NCBI RefSeq assembly: GCF_004116265.1
Contig: NZ_QOUX01000026.1
Span: 1 to 64,000, forward strand
From: Anaerobacillus alkaliphilus
Lineage (GTDB): Bacteria > Bacillota > Bacilli > Bacillales > Anaerobacillaceae
Direction of reading: 5' to 3'
DNA: 64,000 nucleotides
Shown here piece after piece: positions 37,001-44,900 of this stretch. Below the pieces are notes generated by a model that did no database searches, was not told the origin of the DNA, and worked only from the letters and a program-made list of their open reading frames with translations. The position numbers were made by a program, and so were the translations under genes. Within the stretch, counting starts at the first letter, position 1. Each line of letters begins with the position of its first letter.

Positions 37001-38034
37001 AAATGCAATAAGCTTGAAGCGAAAGGCAGCGTAGTAATGTGTTGATAGGTATTTTTATCAAACACGTCACTAATGTTATAACTAGTAGTAATAATAAAGT
37101 TATCCGAAACATGGCTAACTTCACCAAGACCAGACTTTTCATCATTATAATAATAGCCGTGGATCGTTTTTAAGTTACTCTTATCCAGTCTCCTTGTAGC
37201 AAAATAAATATCTTCGGTGTGAAGATGGATGTTACTTGCAAAACTAAAGCCATACCCATCGCGATAATCTGTTTGGTCTATTTTTTCAAAGGTGTCAAGG
37301 GAATAAGCTAACAGATGTGAACCTGAAGAATATGAACTCGCATAAAAAATTCTATTCTCTGAGTCAACTGCAAAATCGGAAGTATAATACCGAATAGGTA
37401 GTTCTTTTACAGAATCGTTCGATAAGTCATACTGATAAAAAGAAATAGTACTATTAACGAAGCCTTTGTAATAGAGATGCTTTTCGTCAAACCCTAATCT
37501 AGTTGGATTACCAATTACGTTTAAATGACTAATTACGCTTTTTAAATCAAGATCTACAACAGCAATTGTAGTACTTCCCGCTAGCGATACATACAACTGA
37601 CCATTATGAATAGCTAAATCTATTGGTGAAGAACCAATCGATAACTCCTTTTCGATTGTTAAATCTGTCAATTTAATAAATAAAAGTTTATTTTCATCTC
37701 TAGAAATCGCATAAATATAATTTCTCGTTTCATCAACTAACCATTGGGTAATCGCTACCCCGATGTTTTTAATCTCTGAGCTTGTACTTGAGTCTGTATT
37801 CTCTGGTGATGCAAGCAAATTGGTTTCTAGTGTCTCATTATGTTCTTCTGGTTGCTCTTCTAGACTCTCAATTAATTCCTCTGTAATTTGATTATTTCGT
37901 GGTAATTCCTCAATTAACGTTCCTTTCGTCAAACTTTTGGCAGCTCCAACCTGAGTAAATGGAGTAACACTAAACATAAGTAGCAAAACCATAAAGCTAA
38001 TGAATACTTTTTTCATTGACCGCACTACACTCAA
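34012..38034 (-). CDS. SLH surface protein with beta-propellers and Ig-like (BIG2) domains
   Basis: The 1340-residue secreted protein begins at a TTG behind GGAGG. A signal peptide (about 1-32) is followed by two related beta-propeller regions of YncE type (about 75-380 and 385-690), each with VVDWVYDSKTN-like and NLLFIDVKT-like blades. Five BIG2-like Ig domains (about 700-1110) come next, then a Pro/Gly linker of about 60 residues, and three SLH domains (about 1175-1340). No catalytic motif is seen, so a structural, adhesive or ligand-binding role at the cell surface is likely. The 500-residue protein at 40198 is a short relative with one propeller and no Ig part. IS110 sits between them. 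Confidence 0.85.
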   Translation of the reverse strand: MSVVRSMKKVFISFMVLLLMFSVTPFTQVGAAKSLTKGTLIEELPRNNQITEELIESLEEQPEEHNETLETNLLASPENTDSSTSSEIKNIGVAITQWLVDETRNYIYAISRDENKLLFIKLTDLTIEKELSIGSSPIDLAIHNGQLYVSLAGSTTIAVVDLDLKSVISHLNVIGNPTRLGFDEKHLYYKGFVNSTISFYQYDLSNDSVKELPIRYYTSDFAVDSENRIFYASSYSSGSHLLAYSLDTFEKIDQTDYRDGYGFSFASNIHLHTEDIYFATRRLDKSNLKTIHGYYYNDEKSGLGEVSHVSDNFIITTSYNISDVFDKNTYQHITTLPFASSLLHLDESGYIYMFNTSTKSIHKQTIDLSLPESEYRYEQNKIFFDSHIVDWVYDSKTNVIYALNRANNNLLFIDVKTFQVMKEITVGSRPTSINLYDDKLYITLWGATKIAILDLKAPTPTVEEIIVEQDPYRLAVTKDRVFYSGQDQWQYLRVYDFNKKSIELVTNNRYYSPNLTVDHTRNQIFVGDFWDLYSIDLNTYSQKATVKSAGSRIIVDGNDVFNGTQRRSASNLATLYGSYTGTDFTGHITYVHKNEVYTSKAVFDKGTYTKKVDLPFETSLLVVDSEDNIIIYDPNEKSMSKVASIEELNQKTLISTLVLNSEINLFENETEQVIITGIFADKHRYYLTGPLQNNEANLTFRVNDPTIASIDENGIVTAKKQGYTYISIYHNGKFLGWFHVSVTKDPKISKIIINGPSEIVVGSKNQYQISLAYQDNVAINITGQSRFRSSNSNVATITPTGLITAVSPGQTLISFSHKGESTVFFVTVLAEPKFEGLYIEQPSYKLTKGTTNQTLAVAVYTDKFVDVTEQVTYTSNDTSVATVDRKGLVTGLKKGTATITLTYLSQTWDVRVEVIDDVKINEIYIVSDPYYYSGETGELGAVAIFSDGNVVDISSEVKFESSSRQVIGVDTFGNLMALKTGTSTIKASYGSMTGEKAIDVEPNTLQELRIEEDATSIELTNVGSTKQLTIIAEYEYTPDVVFTDKVTYSSTDAQVVTITPTGLLTGQKTGAAYILVEYRGYTLTLLVKVGDYQGPIPLPPVPDPGQIPVPPPPPGPMPIPPGPSPAPAPGPVPGPGPGPGPGPGGVPVPRPAPPLLGPGPEKVTFKDMENHWARNTVEAMVTRGIIKGVTEDTFAPEKAITRAEFVALLARALELPISDYNQTFSDVPEKAWYALEVEAAQKAGLITGNAGKFNPNNSITREAMATMVVRALEYKNVTLPAPGMINFNDASEVSTWARDSVAIANQLGIVTGMTSQKFFPNLVANRAQAAVMVYRLLEKI

Positions 38035-38172
38035 CCATCCCCTCCGGAATATATGACAGAATTTCTATAATTTGTCACCAAAGAGGTAAATTCAACAAGT
38101 TAATGCTAAAATCCTGTAGTTACTTGTCTAAAGATAAAATAAATTTGTGAATTCAGAATATAGTATTTAATT

Positions 38173-38185
38173 CGGGGGGTGACAG
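38173..38185. repeat. Dispersed repeat, type A, left half (split by the IS)
   Basis: CGGGGGGTGACAG up to the AG core. Joined to GCAC at 40025-40028 across the insertion it restores GGTGACAGGCAC, 12 bases of the type A core. The 135 bp between the SLH gene start and this repeat show no other feature. Confidence 0.75.
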
Positions 38186-38317
38186 CGTATAATGCTTTAA
38201 AGGTCAAGTAGATCTTTTCCCCTTAAAGAGGCGGACTTAAATAAGCCTTCGTTTTCCATTTTTTTCAAGACTCAACTATCACAGAATTATATCATAGAAT
38301 GTCTCTAGAACGTGAAA

Positions 38318-38489
38318 GGATCTTGCATTTTCATCCTATAGGGATACCACCTAGTTATTTAAGCTTTGTCTTCACGTATTATTCGTATTTATAGGACAAG
38401 ATCCATAACGCTGTCACGCGAGGTCAATATTGCCTCAGGCACAAAATTCGATGTGATCTGACGTCCTAGGGACACTCTATTTATCAATG
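38318..38489 (-). ncRNA. Candidate bridge RNA of the IS110 element
   Basis: A promoter TTACAA (38523-38518), 16 bp, TATAGT (38501-38496) lies just behind the transposase stop. The RNA can fold into a small 5' hairpin (GTCC/GGAC, 38463-38473), then two loops. The target loop has basal stem AGATC-A-CAT with ATGGATCT (38459-38451 and 38406-38399), GTGCCT (38442-38437), inner stem GAGG/CCTC, and GTGACAG (38417-38411). GTGCCT equals the left target half and GTGACAG is the complement of the right half. The donor loop has stem TCCTATA/TATAGGA (38396-38390, 38340-38334) with AATACG on its 5' side and ACTAG on its 3' side, matching the element's own ends. A longer GGATCTTG/CAAGATCC stem competes with the target-loop stem. 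Order and polarity agree with IS621 bridge RNA. Confidence 0.7.
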
Positions 38490-38524
38490 TTTCTTACTAT
38501 ATTTACTTACACTTTGGTTGTAAT

Positions 38525-39916
38525 CTATACTGCAAAGTATCTTGTGTAAAAGCGTTTAACATGTTGGGCTTTAAGTTTCTTGGTCAATTCAGCTAGTAAA
38601 GTATAATCTGCTTCTTCTGATTGATACATTGTTTGTTTACGAATCATGGCAAAGGCTAAACGGATCATGCGATTTCCTAAGGCTATATACGCTTGTCTTG
38701 CATATTTGCCTCTATCTCTCATTTCTTGATATTGTTTCTTCATCTTTGGATTGTGCATGGCAAGTGACTTTCCTATTTGATACACACTATTTCTAAATGT
38801 ACGCCTTCCTTCTCGAGAGATACAATGATAAGTCGGATTTCGACCGCCAGATTGCACTACAATAGGATTCGTGCCTGCCATTTTAATTAACTGTCCTGCA
38901 TGGTCAAAATCCGATATATCACCCATTTCGCCATACAATTCCGCACCAGTCACTAGTCCAACTCCTGGTACAGTTAACAAGACAGCACCTTCTGTTTCAA
39001 TGAATAAACTAGCAATCTTCTGTTCCATTTCATCAATCTGTTGATTTACTAGTTCCAGCCGATCTAGCTTATGAACAAGTAAAAAGTGATCAATTTCTAA
39101 CTCTTCCTTTGGTCTTGAGATGGAATTACTTGCGAATTCTAAAAGTAATTGTATAGAAGAATCGCGTATCTTAAGGTTTTCTTTAATCGATATCTCTCTT
39201 AATCCATCAACACCTAGGTTAATGATATCGCTAGGGTGTATAAAATGACGCATCAAATAGCGGCCAGCCTTCCCAAAAAGTTTCTCAAAGGGTTGAACAT
39301 GAACTCGTTTACCATCTCTCCATATACTCATTCCTTGAAATTCTCGAAATATATGATCAATATGAACTCTTATTTCGTTTTGGAGAGCTGTCTTTTCCTG
39401 GACGATTGTGCGTCGAGCTCTTGTGAGCTTTTGAAGCTCATGCACAGATCCTGAAGGTAGTTCACTACTTGTTCCACGACCGTTTATCACTGATTGTGTA
39501 ATAGCTAATAGATCAAGGTTGTCAGTTTTAGAGCGGTTTAATAGTGCTTTTCTCTCTTCAGATGTAGTAGCTGCGTTTATTATTCGAACATAGTAACTAT
39601 TCCCTTGCCAATGACGAACTAGGTCCTCATAATAGTGTCCCGTCGTTTCAATACCAATAACTATGGACTGTTTCCCAGTCTCTTGACTTACCTTTTCAAT
39701 TTGACTGATGAGTTGATTATGACCAGTTAAAGAAGCATCAAACTCGAAGGGTTTCTTTAGGATCTCCCCATAAAAAGTACAAATCATAGCTTTATGCGTA
39801 TATTTAGCAGCATCTACCGCTACTATTAAAATATTTTCCAAGCCAGCTGTTTGAAGAAACTTAGCCCATCGACTTCCCTTTTTTCCTTGAATATGGTTCA
39901 ATAATGTGTATACCAT
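38525..39916 (-). CDS. IS110-family transposase (DEDD plus serine)
   Basis: The 463-residue recombinase has an N-terminal RuvC-like DEDD domain (about 28-190): VAVDAAKYTH, IGIETTGHYYEDL and NRSKTDNLDLLAI carry the acidic residues. A coiled-coil middle follows, then a Transposase_20 domain (about 300-400) with LLTVPGVGLVTGAELYGEMG and the catalytic Ser region VQSGGRNPTYHCISREG. AAGGAG lies 8 nt before the ATG. By family knowledge it recombines donor and target through a bridge RNA without making target duplications. A hairpin over the start codon may limit translation from outside transcripts. Confidence 0.95.
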   Translation of the reverse strand: MVYTLLNHIQGKKGSRWAKFLQTAGLENILIVAVDAAKYTHKAMICTFYGEILKKPFEFDASLTGHNQLISQIEKVSQETGKQSIVIGIETTGHYYEDLVRHWQGNSYYVRIINAATTSEERKALLNRSKTDNLDLLAITQSVINGRGTSSELPSGSVHELQKLTRARRTIVQEKTALQNEIRVHIDHIFREFQGMSIWRDGKRVHVQPFEKLFGKAGRYLMRHFIHPSDIINLGVDGLREISIKENLKIRDSSIQLLLEFASNSISRPKEELEIDHFLLVHKLDRLELVNQQIDEMEQKIASLFIETEGAVLLTVPGVGLVTGAELYGEMGDISDFDHAGQLIKMAGTNPIVVQSGGRNPTYHCISREGRRTFRNSVYQIGKSLAMHNPKMKKQYQEMRDRGKYARQAYIALGNRMIRLAFAMIRKQTMYQSEEADYTLLAELTKKLKAQHVKRFYTRYFAV

Positions 39917-39991
39917 CGTTTCATCTCCTTGTGGTGAGGGGTTTTGGAAGTTCTGTGATAGGTCCTTCCATTGTACATGAAAACGATGGTA
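39911..39991 (-). promoter_or_regulatory. Hairpin that can cover the transposase start codon
   Basis: TACCATCGTTT (39911-39921) and AAACGATGGTA (39981-39991) are perfect 11-bp inverted repeats. In the mRNA the second arm contains the transposase ATG. RNA read in from outside the element would hide the start codon, a device known from other insertion sequences. Confidence 0.6.
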
Positions 39992-40052
39992 TTTTTTATT
40001 TAGCCCAACTATTTATTATACTAGGCACTTTTGTATATCGTCCAAAGATTTT

Positions 40053-40075
40053 TCGGGGCGTCACAGGGACAACCC
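40053..40075. repeat. Dispersed repeat, type B, diverged copy
   Basis: TCGGGGCGTCACAGGGACAACCC lies 28 bp outside the right end of the IS. From here to 40118 no gene is seen. Confidence 0.55.
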
Positions 40076-40118
40076 GAACTGACCAGGTGGACATTTATAT
40101 TACGTAGTTGGTTGAAAT

Positions 40119-40160
40119 CAAAAGCAGCCCAGTAGAAGGTGAATTTTCTACTGGGCTGCT
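40119..40160 (-). terminator. Terminator behind the 500-aa SLH protein gene
   Basis: AGCAGCCCAGTAGAA and TTCTACTGGGCTGCT form a perfect 15-bp stem followed by TTTTGATTT on the minus strand. The same stem recurs with a type A repeat at 48001 and 63443. Confidence 0.85.
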
Positions 40161-40168
40161 TCTAGAAT

Positions 40169-40197
40169 TCGACAAATTCCGGGTGGTGACAGGCACC
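40169..40197. repeat. Dispersed repeat, type A, copy 3
   Basis: TCGACAAATTC then CGGGTGGTGACAGGCACC, ending exactly before the TAA stop codon (40198-40200) of the SLH protein gene. Nearly identical to the copy at 63492-63520. Confidence 0.9.
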
Positions 40198-41700
40198 TTA
40201 CTTGTCTAGCAATCTCTTCAATGTGACAACACTTTGTGCTCTTGTGGCAATTTGTTTTGCACCGTAGCTGTCACTAGCGGTCCCGTTCATTAGCTTTAAC
40301 TTTAGGGTAACTGACACGCTGTCTTTTGCCCATGGGGCGATTTGGTTTTGATCTTTAAACTTATCTAGCTCACTTAGATCAGGTGTTACATCTGTGCCTT
40401 GACTTTCTAGGGCCCTTACTAAAAGGACCGCCATTTCTTCTCTTGAAATCGTTTTGTCTGGTTTGAATGTTCCATCATTGTACCCGCCAACTAAACCAAT
40501 GTTTTTTGCCGTGTTAACCGTATGATAATACCATTTACCTGGTTTTACATCAGTAAATTCGGCAATAGTTGTCGATGGGATTTCAATTTTTAAAGTCCGT
40601 AGTAGAAATGCTGTAAATTCAGCCCGTGTAACGGTATCTTGCGGTGAGAAGGCAAACTTTGATTTCCCTCCTACTATGCCTAGCTTTTGCATCTCTAGTA
40701 TTTCTCGTTCTGCCCAATGCCCTTCAATATCGTAAAATCTCGGCTGTGACGCTAAATTCATGTTGTGCTTTTGAATTTTAATTCCGGACATTCCAGTCGT
40801 GACAAAATAAACATTATTGTTTCTATCAGTTCCAACAGCTGAAGCAACATCACCATCTCGTAAATTTGTAAAGAATGGGTAGTTTGCAACTTTTTCAAAG
40901 GTGTTCCGGTGATAAATCGCTGTTCTAGAAAATACGTAATTGTCCTTCACATGAATAGGAGTGTAATCTGGAAACACTCCAACTACTGTTCCTAGGTCGT
41001 CTTTGGATATCTTACTTGAAGAGTAGAAAAGGTCATCATCACTCAAAATCAATGGTTGACTATACCCAGTAGAGAGATAGCTTCCACCTAAGTAACTTTT
41101 ATCAGACAGGTCAATTGCTCCGAATTCACTAGAGCTATCTCTAGTGAGCGAAACATAAAGAACTTGGTTTAATCGATCTAGTTCCAAGGCAATTCTACCT
41201 CGAAAAGGGTGAAACCGGCCTAGGTGAATTTCTTCCCTAGTTTTCGTTTTAATATCATACTCATAAACTGAATTAGGGTGCACATTAGAGCCACCTGGCT
41301 GAGAGTAATAGATTTTGTTTTTATCAACAGCAAGCCCTTGCGTTAGGTACTCACTATCAATTTGAGTTAAGACCTTCGTTTTTACATCAATATACCCTAG
41401 TCCAACACCTGTAAAATATAGTTTGTTTTGGAACAAGACGATATCCTCGACAGGTACCTCGTAAATTCTTTCTATAGATAAATCATTCATTCTCACAAAT
41501 AGAATTCTCTGCTTATGGAATTGATATTCAGTCTCTGCCCCACTTGAAGCCACATAAATATAGCCATTTGCGTCATCGACAATTATTTGGTTTGTATCGT
41601 ACGGAAATTTCTTCACTAGACTGCTAGTTGCATTAGTCGTGGTTGGAAAGATTGAGAATAATAATATAAGAGCAATTATAAGAACCGCCGGTTTTTTCAT
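40198..41700 (-). CDS. SLH surface protein with one beta-propeller
   Basis: The 500-residue secreted protein has a signal peptide (about 1-24), one YncE-like propeller region (about 25-330) and three SLH domains (about 332-500, each with the RAEFTAFLLR/REEMAVLLVR type motif). It looks like a shortened paralogue of the 1340-residue protein at 34012, with which it shares the opening of the mature part (YIYVAS/YIYAIS, RILFVRMNDL/KLLFIKLTDL). AAAGGAAG precedes the ATG. Its function is unknown beyond surface display. A type A repeat and terminator follow the stop directly. Confidence 0.85.
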   Translation of the reverse strand: MKKPAVLIIALILLFSIFPTTTNATSSLVKKFPYDTNQIIVDDANGYIYVASSGAETEYQFHKQRILFVRMNDLSIERIYEVPVEDIVLFQNKLYFTGVGLGYIDVKTKVLTQIDSEYLTQGLAVDKNKIYYSQPGGSNVHPNSVYEYDIKTKTREEIHLGRFHPFRGRIALELDRLNQVLYVSLTRDSSSEFGAIDLSDKSYLGGSYLSTGYSQPLILSDDDLFYSSSKISKDDLGTVVGVFPDYTPIHVKDNYVFSRTAIYHRNTFEKVANYPFFTNLRDGDVASAVGTDRNNNVYFVTTGMSGIKIQKHNMNLASQPRFYDIEGHWAEREILEMQKLGIVGGKSKFAFSPQDTVTRAEFTAFLLRTLKIEIPSTTIAEFTDVKPGKWYYHTVNTAKNIGLVGGYNDGTFKPDKTISREEMAVLLVRALESQGTDVTPDLSELDKFKDQNQIAPWAKDSVSVTLKLKLMNGTASDSYGAKQIATRAQSVVTLKRLLDK

Positions 41701-41732
41701 TTATTTCTTCCTTTCAGGTTAATAACCTCCAA

Positions 41733-41738
41733 ATTATA
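41733..41738 (-). promoter_or_regulatory. -10 element of the 500-aa SLH protein gene
   Basis: Minus-strand TATAAT, 33 bp upstream of the ATG. No convincing -35 is seen at 16-18 bp. Confidence 0.35.
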
Positions 41739-41813
41739 CAACGCTGAAAGCAGAAAAACTGCAAAATGATGCAGATTCCTATTTGCCAATTTATACATGT
41801 GAAACAAGATTTA

Positions 41814-41836
41814 TCGGGGGGTGACCACAGTGACAA
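41814..41836. repeat. Dispersed repeat, mixed A/B copy
   Basis: TCGGGGGGTGACCACAGTGAC combines the GGTGAC of type A with the CAGTGACAAA of type B. It is preceded by GTGAAACAAGATTTATCGGG, the same 20 bases that precede the type A copy at 41931, so the flank was duplicated locally. Confidence 0.6.
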
Positions 41837-41844
41837 ATTAAAAT

Positions 41845-41893
41845 AGAAAAAAAGTACCAACCTAGACCACAAAGAGCCGGGTTGGTACTTTAA
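41845..41893 (-). terminator. Terminator behind the F5/8C-SLH protein gene
   Basis: AAAGTACCAACC and GGTTGGTACTTT form a perfect 12-bp stem with a run of A (T on the minus strand) beyond it. Confidence 0.85.
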
Positions 41894-41926
41894 AGTAGCC
41901 TATGAAACAATTATGTGAAACAAGAT

Positions 41927-44900
41927 TTATCGGGTGGTGACAGGCACCTCCACTGCTGCTTCAATATCACCGTATGCCCAGTGTGTACGCGGTACGTCAA
42001 TAAATGTTGGTTTATCAACATCAGCTAATGGGTTACGGTCAAACATGCGGTTAAGTACTTTCACAGCTTCGGCACGACTTAAACTTCCATTTGGTCGGAA
42101 TGTACCGTCTTGATACCCGTGAATAATTCCTGCTTGTTTGTTTGCTGCAATTTCTTTTACCGCCCAATGTCCTTTAATGTCTGGGAAGGCTAATTGTGCC
42201 TTTACTTCATCAAGCAATGCTAATTTCTTATATCGAGCCACGATTGTCGCCATTTCTGCTCGAGTGATGACCTTATTAGGTTTAAATTCTCCCTTACTAT
42301 CTCCCTTCATCAAGCCGTACTTTTTGACAAAATCAATCGCACTAGCTGCCCAATGTGTTACCTGAACATCAGAGAATGGCTGAGCTTCTACTTTTTGCAA
42401 ATGATCATATCCTAGATTTCGAGCGATCATCACTGCAACTTCTGCTCTTGTAACCTTCTGATCTGGCTTGAAAGTACCATCCTCATAGCCTTTAATATAT
42501 GCTTCACGGAATTTACCTGCGAAGCCTTCCGAGTGAAGGATTGTAAATGTACCATATTCGTTCACACTAAATTCCAACCCAGGGTGTCCATCCTTGTATT
42601 CTACGATCCTACCTTTGACTAAACGTTTTTCACCATCACTATGCTCGATAAATACGACAAGCTCTGTTAAAAATTTGGCGCGTTCAACCACATCTACCGG
42701 TAATTGAACATCACGTAATGGTAAAACAAGTGTAACCGCTCCACTTTGCATATTGGTTTCAACCGAAATTGGCCTCGATACTACATTTACGTCACTATTT
42801 TTAGCCACTTGCTTGACAGCTTGCTCTACTTTTAAACGATTTTCAACTTCCTTACGCTCTTTCTCTCCCTTAATTGGAAGTAGACGGAAAAACAACTCTT
42901 CTTTCGCAAAACGATCCATGAATTGTTGCGTAATAGTAAATCGAATATTTTCCGTGAAAACTTCCAAATCAATATTCGCATCTCCCAGTTGTTTGGTAGC
43001 CGCTTTAGGGATCGTAATATCAACTTGAGAGACTTCGTCTTTATCGTCTGGAATGATAATCCGTGCTATATTTTTGCCTAGTTGTAAAATTTTCTTAACT
43101 ACTTCTTTCATTTGTTCCGTTGTTAAAATCACTTCATCCTTTACTTTTCGATCTGGACCCGTGATACGATTGATTGGGATTTGTTTAACCATCGTTCCGG
43201 CACTGATGTTTCCAGTCTCAATTGATCCGGAAATAACTTCTCGCGTTGGTTGACTAGGTGTCCAAACCACATTCCACTTCGCATACAACGTCACATTTCC
43301 TGTTGGGACTGTGTCGGTACTAAAATCCCATTCATTCGTAAACTCATCTTCTTTATACCAGCCGACAAAGGTGTAACCTACTCTAGTTGGTTCCTTTGGT
43401 GCCGTTATCTTTGTTCCATAGTTTGCTTGGATTGGCTCTACGTCACTTCCACCCTTGCTATCAAAAAATACAGTATATTCATTAATCCCATATTGGGCAG
43501 TGACCGTTAAGTCTCCTGTCACCTGAGTGAAATCCTTATCCCAGCCTGTAAACGTATAGCCTTCTCGGGTTGGATCTGCTGGCGCAGTCGCTCCTTGGTT
43601 ATGAGCTACCGTTTCGGTTTTGAGTTCACTTCCGTCATGGTCTTTGAAAATTACCTTGTAGGTCACTGGTTCCCACTTCGCATAGACCACCGTATCCATG
43701 GTAATTGGTGTTGAAAAATCAAAGACCTCATCAAGTAAACTATTAGTATACCAACCACTAAAAATATAATTCTCTTTTACAGGTGGTATAGATGGTTCAG
43801 TTGCAGTTTCACCATGATATATTTTTTGTGAAGGAATAGCACTGCCACCATCAACTTCAAACGTTACATGATAGAAATGAATGATAGTAATGGTTGCCGT
43901 ATCAGATGTTGCACTAAATGCTGTAGTCAGACCGTTTACTGTAGTATCGGCTATACCGCCAGCCGTGCCGGATGTTTGGTCCCATGCTCGGTAGCTAAAC
44001 CTAGGGAGCGTTTCATTTGCCCCACTTGGAACAAATCGTATAAAATCTGTGTCCCTAAGCAACATTGAGTGGGCGCCACTTACTAGCCCAACTTTTTCCC
44101 ATGTTGTACCACCATCTATTGAATACTCCCATGTACCATTCCCTGAAGCAGAAGTGATTGCAATACCTTTCAAAGCTCCTGGATCTTCATCTGTGATTGA
44201 TTCCCCAATGATAGATGCGATTGTTTGTCCCGCATTATCTATGTCATCAACGCGAATCGAATGTAGAGTTGGGCCAAAAGGAGTTAGAACTGGTGCCGTG
44301 TTAAGAGTAATAATCTGCATGGTTACAGATACAGTAGCCTGCTGAGCTCCTCCTGAACCTGTATTTCCTAGATCGTTAATATTGATTGTTAGAATTACAT
44401 CGGATACATCATTTTCCGCAGTTACGTACATAAGTTGCGATGAAGCAATGTATGAGTTTAAATCCGCGATCGATCCTAGTAATTTTATTTGAGTGCTATT
44501 AGAGCCACTTACTGTTACTCCACTTCCTGTATTACCAAAAAATTTCCCTCGAGCTACACCAAAAGTTACTTCAACAGCATTTGCACCAGCATCTATATCT
44601 GCAAAAGAAAACTCTGTTAATGGATTAATAATATCCTCCGTAATAATAAGTGTAGATGGAGACTGTATTGTCGGTGCATCATTCACAGCTGTAACCTGTA
44701 TTTTTACAGTTGTATGAGCTTGCTGAGCCCCTCCTGAACCTGTATTCCCTAGATCGTTAATAGAAATCGTTAGGGTGACATCAGCTACATCATTTTCCGC
44801 AGTTACATACATTAATTGCGAAGAAGCGATATAAGCATTTATATCAGCGATCGTTCCTAGTAATGTTAGTTGAGTGCTATTAGAGCCAGTTACTGTTACT

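Larger units (their letters stand above)
38186..40024 (-). mobile_element. IS110-family element, IS1111 subgroup, intact
   Basis: Both flanks carry the dinucleotide AG (CT on the transposase strand), at 38184-38185 and 40023-40024, which matches the CT core known for IS621. One base inside each core lie 7-bp subterminal inverted repeats, GTATAAT (38187-38193) and ATTATAC (40015-40021). Such subterminal repeats mark the IS1111 subgroup. Outside the core the flanks join to a type A repeat. The element is about 1.84 kb: a short 5' noncoding end (about 106 bp), the transposase gene and a 339-bp 3' noncoding end with a structured RNA. All parts look intact, so it may be active. Confidence 0.85.
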
